Assembly (NCBI GenBank): GCA_944372565.1
Contig: CALVZR010000089.1
Coordinates: 1 to 8,752, forward strand
DNA length: 8,752 nucleotides
Reading direction: 5' to 3'
Source of the DNA: an uncultured Clostridia bacterium
GTDB lineage: Bacteria; Bacillota; Clostridia; Christensenellales; Borkfalkiaceae
Positions 1 to 7,651 of this stretch are shown here, piece after piece; the first letter of the stretch is position 1; every line of letters begins with the position of its first letter. The notes under the pieces are model-generated. The model saw nothing but the letters and a program-made list of their open reading frames with translations. It was not told the DNA's origin and made no database searches. The position numbers and the translations under genes were made by a program.

Positions 1-415
1 TGAGCAGATCCGCCAGCGTCTGCGTGGGATGACAGTGCCCGCCGTCCCCCGCGTTGATCACGGGAACGGGGGATTGCAGCGAGGCGACGTACGCCGCGCC
101 GTCGTAGGGGTGGCGCATCGCCACCACATCCGCGTAGTTCGCCACCACCCGCATGGTGTCCGCGAGGGTTTCGCCCTTCACGATGGAGGAATTGTTGATG
201 TCCGCACAGCTGATCACGCTGCCGCCCAGCTCCCACATCGCCGCTTCAAAACTCATCCGCGTGCGGGTGCTCGGCTCGAAAAAGAGGGTGACGAGTTTTT
301 TTCCCCTGCATGCGTCCGCATATTTTTCGGGACGGGCGGCGATGTCCGCCGCCGTGCGGGAAAGCTCGTCGATCTCCTCTGTGCTCAGATCCGTGATATC
401 GAGTAAATGCCGCAT
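1..415 (-). CDS. pyrB: Aspartate carbamoyltransferase catalytic chain, partial (3' end off window)
   Basis: Catalyses the first committed pyrimidine step in the cytoplasm: carbamoyl phosphate plus L-aspartate gives N-carbamoyl-L-aspartate. I translated it directly from the minus strand. It starts at ATG 415-413 (MRHLLDITDLSTEEI) and is still open at base 1, giving 138 residues of a protein usually about 300-310 long. The fragment is the carbamoyl-phosphate-binding domain. It shows the phosphate-binding loop STRTR (49-53), Lys80 in VKGETLADT, Arg101 in MRHP, and NAGDGGHCHPTQTLADLL with His129 and Gln132. These match E. coli residues Ser52-Arg56, Lys84, Arg105, His134 and Gln137. Most of the aspartate-binding domain is missing because of the window edge, not a mutation. 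It starts 7 bases after the pyrE stop, so it is very probably the next gene in the operon. Whether pyrI or anything else follows cannot be seen. The ornithine carbamoyltransferase paralogue is unlikely given the HPTQTLADL version of the motif and the context. Confidence 0.96.
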   Translation of the reverse strand, partial: MRHLLDITDLSTEEIDELSRTAADIAARPEKYADACRGKKLVTLFFEPSTRTRMSFEAAMWELGGSVISCADINNSSIVKGETLADTMRVVANYADVVAMRHPYDGAAYVASLQSPVPVINAGDGGHCHPTQTLADLL

Positions 416-420
416 AGCCG

Positions 421-424
421 CCTC
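421..424 (-). promoter_or_regulatory. Weak ribosome binding site of pyrB
   Basis: The minus strand reads AAGTGAGGCGGCTATG before pyrB. GAGG lies 5 bases from the ATG and overlaps the TGA stop of pyrE (425-423). It is weaker than the AGGAGG sites ahead of carA, pyrD, pyrF and pyrE. The overlap suggests that ribosomes ending pyrE help start pyrB (inference). Confidence 0.55.
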
Positions 425-1052
425 ACTTTATCCAGCTTTCGTCCGCGGGATTATCGCGGAACCGCAAAAGTTTCGCCTTGTCTTCCGCCCTGATGTAGCC
501 TTCCTTCACCGCCACTTCGGCGAGGGTATCGAGGTCGCACAGGCTCACGTTTTTCACCGCCGCCGCGGCGAGGCGCTCCACGCCCTTTTTCATACCGTAG
601 GTGAAGATGCTCGCGATGCCTAAAACTTCGGCGCCCGCTTCCCGCAGCGCCTCCGCCACCTCCACGGCGCTGCCGCCCGTGGAAATGAGATCCTCCACCA
701 CCACGACTTTCTGCCCCGCTTCGAGTTTGCCCTCGATGCGGTTTGCCCTGCCGTGGTCCTTCGCGCCGCCGCGCACGTAGCCCATGGGCATTTTCAGAAT
801 GTGCCCGCAGATCGCCGCGTGCGCGATGCCCGCCGTGCTCGTGCCCATTAAAACTTCCGCCTGCGGATAGTTTTCTTTAATCAACGCGACGAGGCCGTTT
901 TCCACGTCGTCGCGCACGGCGGGCGCGGTGAGCGTGAGGCGGTTGTCGCAGTAAATCGGGCTTTTAATGCCGCTCGCCCAGATAAAGGGCTGTCCGGGGC
1001 GCAGAAATACAGCCCCGATAGACAACAGATCCTTTGCGATTTTCTCTTTCAT
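423..1052 (-). CDS. pyrE: Orotate phosphoribosyltransferase
   Basis: Transfers the ribose phosphate of PRPP to orotate, giving OMP and pyrophosphate. It is a cytoplasmic enzyme of the type I phosphoribosyltransferase fold and normally a dimer. The protein has 209 residues, the usual length for the family. The orotate/N-terminal signature ASGIKSPIYCDNR is at 26-38. The flexible catalytic loop GGAKDHGRANRIEG begins at 95, with Lys98 and His100. The PRPP-binding motif VVVVEDLISTGGS is at 116-128, with the acidic pair Glu120-Asp121. The ATG at 1052 is chosen because AGGAGG (1065-1060) lies 7 bases upstream. The gene starts 13 bases after the pyrF stop, the largest gap in the window, and ends in TGA 7 bases before pyrB. 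The pyrF-pyrE pair supplies the last two steps to UMP and is adjacent in many Bacillota. All key residues appear intact. Confidence 0.98.
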   Translation of the reverse strand: MKEKIAKDLLSIGAVFLRPGQPFIWASGIKSPIYCDNRLTLTAPAVRDDVENGLVALIKENYPQAEVLMGTSTAGIAHAAICGHILKMPMGYVRGGAKDHGRANRIEGKLEAGQKVVVVEDLISTGGSAVEVAEALREAGAEVLGIASIFTYGMKKGVERLAAAAVKNVSLCDLDTLAEVAVKEGYIRAEDKAKLLRFRDNPADESWIK

Positions 1053-1065
1053 CTCCGTTCCTCCT

Positions 1066-1761
1066 TTAACCCAGAAATTCCTTTACGCACCGTTCGTACG
1101 CCGCCACGGGATCGGCAGCAGCCGTGATCGGCCTGCCCACCACGATATAATCCGAACCGAGTTCGCGCGCCTTCGCGGGCGTGGTGACGCGCACCTGATC
1201 GCCCTTTTCCCCGTCCGCAAACCGCACGCCCGGCGTTACGGTGAGGAAATTTTTCCCGCAGACGTCGTGCACCTTGCCCGCTTCCAGAGGAGAGCACACC
1301 ACGCCGTCCAGCCCCGCGGCTTTCGCGTTTCGGGCGTAGTGCATCACCACCTCGTCGATGGGCTTTCCGATGAGAAGGTCTTTCTCCATCGCCTCCTGCG
1401 ACGTGCTGGTGAGCTGCGTGACGGCGATGAGCAGCGGGCGGGTGCCGTCCTCCCGCGTGAGCCCTTCGAGCGCCGCCTCCATCATCGCCTTCGTGCCGCC
1501 CGCGTGCAGGTTGCACATATCCACCGAAAGCGAGGAAAGCACCTTCATCGCCTTCTTCACCGTGTTCGGGATGTCGTGCAGTTTGAGATCGAGAAAGATC
1601 TTATGCCCGCGCGCTTTGAGTTCGCGCACGATGGCGGGGCCTTCCGCGTAGAAAAGTTCCATCCCTATTTTCACAAAGGGTTTCTTCCCCGTGAACCCTT
1701 CCAAAAAGCGCAGGGTTTCCTCCCTGCCCGCAAAATCCAATGCGACAATCACGTCTTTCAC
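1066..1761 (-). CDS. pyrF: Orotidine 5'-phosphate decarboxylase
   Basis: Decarboxylates OMP to UMP, the final step, without any cofactor; cytoplasmic (beta/alpha)8 barrel, usually a dimer. With a GTG start at 1761-1759 the protein has 231 residues and begins (V)KDVIVALDF, the usual N-terminus of the short bacterial form. Catalytic residues are visible: Asp9, Lys31 in VKIGMELF, and the signature FLDLKLHDIPNT (56-67) carrying Asp58, Lys60 and Asp63. TPGVR is at 176-180 and the phosphate-gripping VVGRPIT at 197-203 with Arg200. The frame stays open upstream to an ATG at 1848, but that would add 29 residues unlike the family and lie wholly inside pyrD. The GTG has AGGAGG 9 bases upstream and overlaps the pyrD TGA as GTGA, so the short form is preferred. 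The length and motif set fit the B. subtilis type rather than the longer archaeal or eukaryotic-like forms. Confidence 0.97.
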   Translation of the reverse strand: MKDVIVALDFAGREETLRFLEGFTGKKPFVKIGMELFYAEGPAIVRELKARGHKIFLDLKLHDIPNTVKKAMKVLSSLSVDMCNLHAGGTKAMMEAALEGLTREDGTRPLLIAVTQLTSTSQEAMEKDLLIGKPIDEVVMHYARNAKAAGLDGVVCSPLEAGKVHDVCGKNFLTVTPGVRFADGEKGDQVRVTTPAKARELGSDYIVVGRPITAAADPVAAYERCVKEFLG

Positions 1762-2672
1762 CGATGCGCACCTCCTATGATTTCTTTCAGGCTCTTCACG
1801 CCGTATTTTTCCATAACGCGCGGCAGATCCCGTATCATGTTTCTGCACGCGAAGGGATCGACGAGGTTTTCCGCGCCCACCTCGACCGCCGAAGCCCCCG
1901 CGAGCATCATTTCCATCACGTCTTCCGCCCGCGAGATTCCCCCCATGCCGATGACGGGAATATGCACCGCCTCGTACACGTCGTACACCATCCTGAGGGC
2001 GACGGGAAAGACCGCTCTCCCCGAAAAGCCGCCCTTTTTGTTGGCAAGCACGGGCTTTTTCGTCTTTAAATCGATGCGCATGCCGAGCAGCGTGTTGATG
2101 AGCGCCACGCCGTCCGCGCCGCCGCTCTCCGCCGCGAGCGCGATCTCCGCGATGTCCGTCACGTTGGGCGAAAGTTTCACGTAAAGCGGCTTTTTCACCG
2201 CCGCCTTCACCGCGCGGGTGAGCGATTCCACCTTTTTCGGGTCGGTGCCGAAACTCATACCGCCCGCGTGCACGTTGGGGCAGCTCACGTTGAGCTCGAT
2301 CAGCCCGATCTGCTCTTCTTTATCGAAAAGGGAAGCGACGTAAACGTATTCCTCTTCCGAAAAGCCGCCGACGTTCGCGATCGCCTTTTTGGGAAAGATC
2401 TTTTTGAGTTCCGGAAGTTCCTCTTTTATGACCTTGTGCACGCCGGGGTTTTGCAGCCCCACGCTGTTGAGCATCCCCTCCGTACACTCCGCGATGCGGG
2501 GCGTTGGGTTGCCGAAACGCGGCTCCTTTGTCGTGCCCTTGAGCGCGATGCTCCCTAAAATGCCGAGATCGTAAAACGCAGCGAACTCCTGCCCGAAGCC
2601 GAACGTGCCGCTCGCGGGGATGACGGGATTATCGAGTTCCCAGCCCGAAAGGGCGGTTTTCGTATCTACCAT
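1758..2672 (-). CDS. pyrD: Dihydroorotate dehydrogenase class 1B, catalytic subunit
   Basis: Oxidises dihydroorotate to orotate on FMN. In the class 1B enzyme the electrons pass through the PyrK subunit to NAD+. The protein has 304 residues, normal for class 1. Visible motifs: NPVIPASGTFGFGQE near the N-terminus (15-29), Lys45 in SIALKGTT, the substrate loop NSVGLQNPG (69-77), LNVSCPNV with catalytic-base Cys131, YVKLSPN (164-170), the FMN-binding GGFSGRA (214-220) and GMGGIS (242-247). A cysteine base, instead of the serine of the membrane class 2 enzyme, together with the adjacent pyrK, assigns it to class 1B. There is no N-terminal membrane helix, so it is cytoplasmic. The ATG at 2672 follows AGGAGG (2685-2680) by 7 bases and overlaps the pyrK stop by 7 bases (ATGGTAG). 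The TGA stop is shared with the pyrF start. A dihydropyrimidine dehydrogenase-like protein was considered but the operon and length argue against it. Confidence 0.98.
   Translation of the reverse strand: MVDTKTALSGWELDNPVIPASGTFGFGQEFAAFYDLGILGSIALKGTTKEPRFGNPTPRIAECTEGMLNSVGLQNPGVHKVIKEELPELKKIFPKKAIANVGGFSEEEYVYVASLFDKEEQIGLIELNVSCPNVHAGGMSFGTDPKKVESLTRAVKAAVKKPLYVKLSPNVTDIAEIALAAESGGADGVALINTLLGMRIDLKTKKPVLANKKGGFSGRAVFPVALRMVYDVYEAVHIPVIGMGGISRAEDVMEMMLAGASAVEVGAENLVDPFACRNMIRDLPRVMEKYGVKSLKEIIGGAHR
1771..1776 (-). promoter_or_regulatory. Ribosome binding site that fixes the GTG start of pyrF
   Basis: A perfect AGGAGG on the minus strand, 9 bases before the GTG at 1761 and inside the 3' end of pyrD. 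It supports the GTG over the upstream in-frame ATG at 1848. With the 4-base GTGA overlap, it points to coupled translation of pyrD and pyrF (inference). Confidence 0.85.
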
Positions 2673-3379
2673 ACGATTTCCTCCTTTTTGAGCACGGGGC
2701 CTTCCTTGCAGATGCGCTTATTCCCCGCGATCGTCTTGCACGTACACCCCATACACGCGCCGAAACCGCAGCCCATACGCTCTTCAAAGGAATATTCCCC
2801 GCCGCCCTCGTACGCGCCGTAAACGGCTTTCAGCATAGGTTCGGGCCCGCAGGCGTAAACGTAGGTGTGTTCGGGACGGACGGCGGTGACGAAACCCTTC
2901 ACGCCGTAACTGCCGTCCGCGGTGGTCACGCTCACCTTTGCGCCGAGCGCGCGGAATTTTTCCTCGTAAAACACCTCTTCTTTTTTGTTGAAACCGAGGA
3001 TGACGGAAACTTCCTTCCCCTGCGCGACGAGTTTTTTCGCCAAAAAGTAGAGGGGCGGAACGCCCGCGCCGCCGCCGATCAAAAGGGGCTTTTGACCGCT
3101 CGCGGCGAGATCGTATCCGTTGCCCAGCCCCGTGAGCACGTCCAGCCGTTCCCCCGCGGGAAGGCGGCTCATTTTTTCCGTGCCGCCGCCCACGACTTTA
3201 TAAATCAGGGTGATTTCCCCGTCTTCGTAATCGCACACCGAAATCGGGCGGCGCAGGAAAAAACCGTCTATTTTGACGTTGACGAACTGCCCCGGCCGCG
3301 CGATCTCCGATGTATCTCCCGCAAGGCGCATTTCGTAGGTATTCTCCGCGATCTTTTCGTTTTTCAAAATGACGTACAT
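2666..3379 (-). CDS. pyrK: Dihydroorotate dehydrogenase B, electron transfer subunit (FAD / 2Fe-2S)
   Basis: Carries electrons from FMN of PyrD to NAD+ through a [2Fe-2S] cluster and FAD; with PyrD it forms the cytoplasmic class 1B enzyme, an alpha2-beta2 complex in Lactococcus. The protein has 237 residues, slightly short for a family usually near 255. Domains in order: a ferredoxin-reductase-like FAD barrel (about 1-92) with the flavin motif RRPIS at 43-47; an NAD-binding Rossmann domain (about 96-195) with GGGAGVPPLY at 102-111 and YACGPEPML at 175-183; and a C-terminal iron-sulfur segment with Cys204, Cys209, Cys212 and Cys224 in the pattern C-x4-C-x2-C-x11-C. Cys214 is an extra cysteine in that segment. 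The ATG at 3379 lies 2 bases after the carB stop, with GGAG 7 bases upstream inside carB. The gene sits directly before its partner pyrD. Confidence 0.97.
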   Translation of the reverse strand: MYVILKNEKIAENTYEMRLAGDTSEIARPGQFVNVKIDGFFLRRPISVCDYEDGEITLIYKVVGGGTEKMSRLPAGERLDVLTGLGNGYDLAASGQKPLLIGGGAGVPPLYFLAKKLVAQGKEVSVILGFNKKEEVFYEEKFRALGAKVSVTTADGSYGVKGFVTAVRPEHTYVYACGPEPMLKAVYGAYEGGGEYSFEERMGCGFGACMGCTCKTIAGNKRICKEGPVLKKEEIVW

Positions 3380-3381
3380 TT

Positions 3382-6300
3382 CTATTCTCCGTCTATCGTG
3401 GAAACGGTGATGGTGATCTCTTCGAGCACGTCGAGGAGCACGCGCACCGTGTCGAGCGCGGTAAACATGGTCACGTTGTTTTCCACCGCGCAGCGGCGGA
3501 TGAGATAGCCGTCCGACTGCTGGGCGGGGGAATCGACGTCCCGCGTGTTGATGACGTAGGTGACGTACCCTTTTCGGATCGATTCCAAAATATCGCTCTT
3601 CCCGTCCCCGATCTTGCCCTTCACGCGGGTGCGGATGCCGTTCTTTTTCAGGAAGTTCGCCGTGCCTTCGGTTGCCTCGATGTTGAAACCGAGATTGTAA
3701 AAACGGCGCACGAGCGGCAGCGCCTCTTCCTTATCCTTGTCGCACACGGTAACGAAAATCGTTCCGTAGTTCGCCACGTTCGTGCCGCTCGCCTGCAGTG
3801 CCTTGTACAGCGCGCGGGTGAGTTTTTTATCGTAGCCGATGGCCTCGCCCGTCGATTTCATTTCGGGGGATAAATACGCGTCCAGCCCGCTGATCTTCGA
3901 GAACGCAGAGGCGGGCGCCTTCACGTACCAGCGCTTTTTCTCTTCGGGATATACCTTCGCAAATCCCTGCTCTTTAAGGCTCTTGCCCAAAATGACCAGC
4001 GTGCCGATATCCGCGAGGTTATACCCCGTCGCCTTGGAAAGGAAGGGAACCGTTCTCGAAGAGCGCGGGTTGACCTCGATGACGAACACGTTTTCGTCCT
4101 TATCGACGATGAACTGGATATTGTAAAGCCCCACGATGCCGATGCCTTTGCCCAGTTTGCAGGTGTAATCGAGAATGGTGCTTTTCACCTTGTCGCTCAC
4201 GCTGAACGTGGGATAAACGCTGATGGAATCGCCCGAGTGGATGCCCGTCTTTTCCACGAGTTCCATAATGCCGGGAACGAACACGTCCGTGCCGTCGCAC
4301 ACGGCGTCCACTTCGAGTTCCTTCCCGACGATGTATTTATCGACCAAAACCGGCTGTTTTTCGTCTATCCTGACGGCGTTTTCGAGATAGTAGCGCAGCG
4401 ACTCCTCGTTGCCGACGATCTGCATCGCCCTGCCGCCGAGCACGTAGCTCGGGCGCACGAGCACGGGATAGCCGATCTCCTTCGCCGCGCGCACCCCCTC
4501 TTCGATGTCCGTAACCGCCTCCCCCTTGGGTTCGGGGATGCCGAGCTCGTTCAGGATGCGCTCGAAAGCGTCTCTGTTTTCCGCCTTTTCGATGGCGTCC
4601 ACGTCCGTGCCGATGATCTTCACGCCCTTCGCCGCGAGCCCGCCCGCGAGGTTGATTGCCGTCTGTCCGCCGAGGGAAACGATCACGCCGTCCGGCTTTT
4701 CCATTTCGAGCACGTTCATCACGTCCTCCACGGTGAGCGGCTCGAAATACAGCTTGTCGCTCGTCGTGTAGTCGGTGGATACCGTTTCGGGGTTGTTGTT
4801 GATGATGATGGCCTCGTATCCGCTTTCCTTGATGGTCTTAACCGCGTGCACGGTGGAATAATCGAATTCCACGCCCTGCCCGATGCGGATGGGCCCGCTG
4901 CCGAGCACGACGATCTTTTTGCGGTTTTCCACGATCGACTCGTTTTCCTCTTCGTACGTGGAATAAAAGTAGGGCACGTAGCTTTCAAATTCGCTCGCGC
5001 AGGTATCGATCATCTTATATACGGGGAAAATGCCGTATTCCTTACGCTTTTCGTAAACGTAGTTTTCGCTCTTTTTCCAGAGTTTTGCGATGTATTTATC
5101 GGAAAAGCCCGTCTTTTTCGCGAGGAGAAGGGTTTCTTTGTCGTCTTTATGCGCGGCGACTTCCGCTTCCATAGCCACGATGTTCGCGAACTTTTCCAAA
5201 AAGAGCATATCTATTTTTGTAACGGCGAAGACGTTCTCCGCGCGCTCGCCCCGCCGCAGCAGTTCGGCGATGGCGAAGAGGCGGTCGTCCCTGCCGTCCC
5301 TGATATATTCGTAGAGTTTTTCCGTGCCCGTGCGGTCGAATTTGGGGCTGTGGATATGGCATACCCCCGTTTCGAGCGAGCGCACGGCTTTTAAAAGGCT
5401 TTCCTCGATCGTCCTGCCCACGCTCATCACTTCGCCCGTCGCCTTCATCTGCGTGCTGAGTTTGTTGGACGCCCCCGCGAACTTATCGAAGGGGAAACGC
5501 GCGATTTTGGTGACGACGTAATCGAGCGCGGGTTCGAAACTCGCGGGCGTGTTGGCGAGCATGATCTCGTCCAGCGTCATCCCCACGGCGATCTTCGCCG
5601 AAACGCGCGCGATGGGATAGCCGCTCGCCTTGCTCGCGAGCGCGGAAGAACGCGACACGCGGGGGTTGACCTCGATGACGTAGTAATCGAAAGATTCGGG
5701 ATCGAGCGCGAACTGCACGTTGCAGCCGCCCTCGATTTTCAGCGCGCGGATGATTTTGAGCGCGCTGTCGCGCAGCATATGATATTCCTTGTTGGTGAGC
5801 GTCTGGCTGGGCGCGACCACGATGGAATCCCCCGTGTGGATGCCTACGGGGTCCACGTTTTCCATATTGCAGACGGTGATGGCGGTATCGTTTGCGTCCC
5901 GCATCACTTCGTATTCGATCTCCTTGAAGCCCTTGATGCTCTTTTCCACGAGCACCTGCCCCACGGGCGAGAGCGCGAGGGCGTTTTTGAGGATCTCCGA
6001 AAGTTCTTCTTCGTTATCGGCAAAGCCGCCGCCCGTGCCGCCCAGCGTGAACGCGGGACGCAGCACCACGGGATAGCCGATCTTTTCCGCCGCGGCGACC
6101 CCCTCTTCCATACTCGTGGCGATCAGGCTCGGGAGAACGGGCTCCCCGATGCGCTCGCAAAGTTCCTTGAAAAGTTCCCTATCCTCCGCGCATTCGATGC
6201 TTTCGGGGCGGGTGCCGAGCATTTCCACCTGGCACTCTTCCAAAATGCCCTTCTTCGCGAGCTGCATGGCGAGATTTAACCCCGTCTGCCCGCCGATGCC

Positions 6301-6564
6301 GGGGATGACGGCGTCCGGCCGCTCGTAGCGCAGAATTTTGCCGAGATATTCCAGGGTGAGCGGCTCCATATAAACCTTGTCCGCCGTCTGCGTGTCGGTC
6401 ATGATGGTGGCGGGGTTGGAATTGACGAGCACGACCTCGTACCCTTCCTCTTTGAGCGCCAGGCAGGCCTGCGTGCCGGCGTAGTCGAACTCCGCCGCCT
6501 GACCGATGACGATCGGGCCGCTGCCGATGACGAGTATCTTTTTCAAATCCGTTCTCTTAGGCAT
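3382..6564 (-). CDS. carB: Carbamoyl phosphate synthetase, large subunit
   Basis: Makes carbamoyl phosphate from bicarbonate, ammonia delivered by CarA, and two ATP, for pyrimidine and possibly arginine synthesis. The protein has 1060 residues, full length. It shows the internal duplication of the family. The first half has KILVIGSGPIVIGQAAEFDY (9-28), GGQTGLNLA (91-99), the ATP-grasp loop LGGTGGG (174-180) and EVNPRVSRSS (298-307). The second half repeats these as GSGPIRIGQGVEFDYS (555-570), GGQTAINLA (642-650), SYVLGGRAM (706-714) and EVNPRSSRTVPF (830-841). An oligomerisation region lies between them (about 400-550). From about 934 a methylglyoxal-synthase-like regulatory domain follows, with ATEGT (964-968) and Lys982/Lys984. 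These resemble the E. coli UMP-binding site (Thr974, Thr977, Lys993), so feedback control by UMP is likely (inference). The ATG overlaps the carA stop by 8 bases and has GGAGG 9 bases upstream. No frameshift or lost ATP-grasp motif was seen. Confidence 0.98.
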   Translation of the reverse strand: MPKRTDLKKILVIGSGPIVIGQAAEFDYAGTQACLALKEEGYEVVLVNSNPATIMTDTQTADKVYMEPLTLEYLGKILRYERPDAVIPGIGGQTGLNLAMQLAKKGILEECQVEMLGTRPESIECAEDRELFKELCERIGEPVLPSLIATSMEEGVAAAEKIGYPVVLRPAFTLGGTGGGFADNEEELSEILKNALALSPVGQVLVEKSIKGFKEIEYEVMRDANDTAITVCNMENVDPVGIHTGDSIVVAPSQTLTNKEYHMLRDSALKIIRALKIEGGCNVQFALDPESFDYYVIEVNPRVSRSSALASKASGYPIARVSAKIAVGMTLDEIMLANTPASFEPALDYVVTKIARFPFDKFAGASNKLSTQMKATGEVMSVGRTIEESLLKAVRSLETGVCHIHSPKFDRTGTEKLYEYIRDGRDDRLFAIAELLRRGERAENVFAVTKIDMLFLEKFANIVAMEAEVAAHKDDKETLLLAKKTGFSDKYIAKLWKKSENYVYEKRKEYGIFPVYKMIDTCASEFESYVPYFYSTYEEENESIVENRKKIVVLGSGPIRIGQGVEFDYSTVHAVKTIKESGYEAIIINNNPETVSTDYTTSDKLYFEPLTVEDVMNVLEMEKPDGVIVSLGGQTAINLAGGLAAKGVKIIGTDVDAIEKAENRDAFERILNELGIPEPKGEAVTDIEEGVRAAKEIGYPVLVRPSYVLGGRAMQIVGNEESLRYYLENAVRIDEKQPVLVDKYIVGKELEVDAVCDGTDVFVPGIMELVEKTGIHSGDSISVYPTFSVSDKVKSTILDYTCKLGKGIGIVGLYNIQFIVDKDENVFVIEVNPRSSRTVPFLSKATGYNLADIGTLVILGKSLKEQGFAKVYPEEKKRWYVKAPASAFSKISGLDAYLSPEMKSTGEAIGYDKKLTRALYKALQASGTNVANYGTIFVTVCDKDKEEALPLVRRFYNLGFNIEATEGTANFLKKNGIRTRVKGKIGDGKSDILESIRKGYVTYVINTRDVDSPAQQSDGYLIRRCAVENNVTMFTALDTVRVLLDVLEEITITVSTIDGE

Positions 6565-7651
6565 TGCGGTTTTCCTCCATGAGCGCGATAAATCTGTCGA
6601 ACAAATAGCCCGAATCCTGCGGGCCGGGCGCGGATTCCGGATGATACTGCACGGAAAACACCTTGTCCTTTTCGCATTCCACGCCCTCCACCGTCTGATC
6701 GAGCAGGTTGAGGTGCGTAAGGGTGAGCGGGGTGTTTTTCAGACTGTTTTCGTCCACCGCGAAAGAGTGGTTCTGCGAGGTGATCACGATCTTCCCCGTT
6801 TTCAGGTTCTTCACGGGGTGGTTCCCCCCGCGGTGCCCGAATTTGAGTTTATACGTTTTCGCGCCGTAGGCGAGCGAGATGAGCTGATGCCCGAGGCAGA
6901 TGCCGAAAAGCGGCACTTTGCCGAGCAAATCCTTCACGAGGGAGATCGTTTCCTTCACGTCCTCGGGATCGCCCGGCCCGTTGGATAAGAACACGCCGTC
7001 CGGGCAAAGGGAAAGCACCTCTTCCGCCGTGGCGTTGTACGGAACGACGGTCACGTTGCACCCGCGGCGGTTGAGGCTGCGCACGATGTTGAGTTTAATG
7101 CCGCAGTCCACCGCGACGACGTTGAATTTCGGGTGCGCCGTTTTGGAATACCATTTCCCGCGGGAGGAAACGAGTTTCACCGCGTCTTTGGGAACGGGGG
7201 TGCGGCGGATGAGTTCCGCCCCCTCTGCCGCGGAAATTCCCGTGCCGCACAGCACGCAGCGGCGGCTGCCGTGATCGCGCAGCGAGCGGACGAGTTTGCG
7301 CGTGTCGATGCCGGAAATGCCCGGAATGCCGTATTCTTCCATCATACCCGAAAGCGTTTTCGTGCAGCGGAAATTGCTGGGCACATCGTTGTAATCGCGC
7401 ACCGCCAGGGCGCCGAGCGTGGGGATCTTCGTTTCGTAATCTTCGTCGCACACGCCGTAGTTGCCGATGACGGGATACGCCATCGTTACCAGCTGATAGG
7501 TGTACGACGGATCGGAAACGATCTCCTGATAGCCCACGGGCGAGGTGTTGAACACCGCTTCGAGCACCCTCGTTTCGTTTGCGCCGAACCCGTAGCCGTA
7601 ATATTCGCTCCCGTCTTCAAAAATCAGTTTTCTGTCGAACTTCTTTGCCAT
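6557..7651 (-). CDS. carA: Carbamoyl phosphate synthetase, small (glutaminase) subunit
   Basis: Hydrolyses glutamine and channels the ammonia to CarB. The protein has 364 residues, normal for the family. The N-terminal CPSase small-chain domain (about 1-150) includes GYGFGANETRVLEAVFNTSPVGYQEIVSDPSY (19-50) and GIDTRKLVRSLRDHG (114-128). The C-terminal class I glutamine amidotransferase domain (about 176-360) carries SNGPGDPE (223-230), the nucleophile elbow GICLGHQL with Cys252 (250-257), and YHPE with His337 and Glu339, completing the Cys-His-Glu triad. The frame is open upstream as far as 8221, but that stretch is another-frame reading of pyrC. The ATG at 7651 (MAKKFDRKLIFEDGS) matches the family N-terminus and has AGGAGG 9 bases upstream. 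The start lies inside the last codons of pyrC (28-base overlap), and the stop overlaps carB by 8 bases, so 1:1 production of CarA and CarB by translational coupling is plausible (inference). Confidence 0.98.
   Translation of the reverse strand: MAKKFDRKLIFEDGSEYYGYGFGANETRVLEAVFNTSPVGYQEIVSDPSYTYQLVTMAYPVIGNYGVCDEDYETKIPTLGALAVRDYNDVPSNFRCTKTLSGMMEEYGIPGISGIDTRKLVRSLRDHGSRRCVLCGTGISAAEGAELIRRTPVPKDAVKLVSSRGKWYSKTAHPKFNVVAVDCGIKLNIVRSLNRRGCNVTVVPYNATAEEVLSLCPDGVFLSNGPGDPEDVKETISLVKDLLGKVPLFGICLGHQLISLAYGAKTYKLKFGHRGGNHPVKNLKTGKIVITSQNHSFAVDENSLKNTPLTLTHLNLLDQTVEGVECEKDKVFSVQYHPESAPGPQDSGYLFDRFIALMEENRNA

Noticed and set aside
290..304. In-frame A-AAA-AAA heptamer in pyrB (minus strand) as a possible -1 frameshift site
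   Set aside because: The uninterrupted frame encodes a normal PyrB through the run. No downstream stimulatory hairpin was identified and no sensible alternative product was seen.
1049..1516. 155-codon minus-strand frame overlapping pyrF
   Set aside because: It is in another frame of pyrF, with Arg/Gly/His-rich translation and no recognised domain.
1762..1848. Upstream ATG start for pyrF at 1848
   Set aside because: It adds 29 residues unlike the family within pyrD, and the GTG at 1761 has a perfect AGGAGG and matches the family N-terminus.
967..2184. A 405-codon open frame on the plus strand
   Set aside because: It lies antisense to pyrE, pyrF and pyrD, all clearly functional. Its translation is rich in Arg/His/Phe low-complexity stretches with no recognisable domain, as expected of a shadow of GC-biased codons.
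4237..5394. A 385-codon open frame on the plus strand
   Set aside because: Entirely antisense to carB. The His/Arg/Val/Phe-rich composition mirrors the codon bias of carB, and no domain was recognised.
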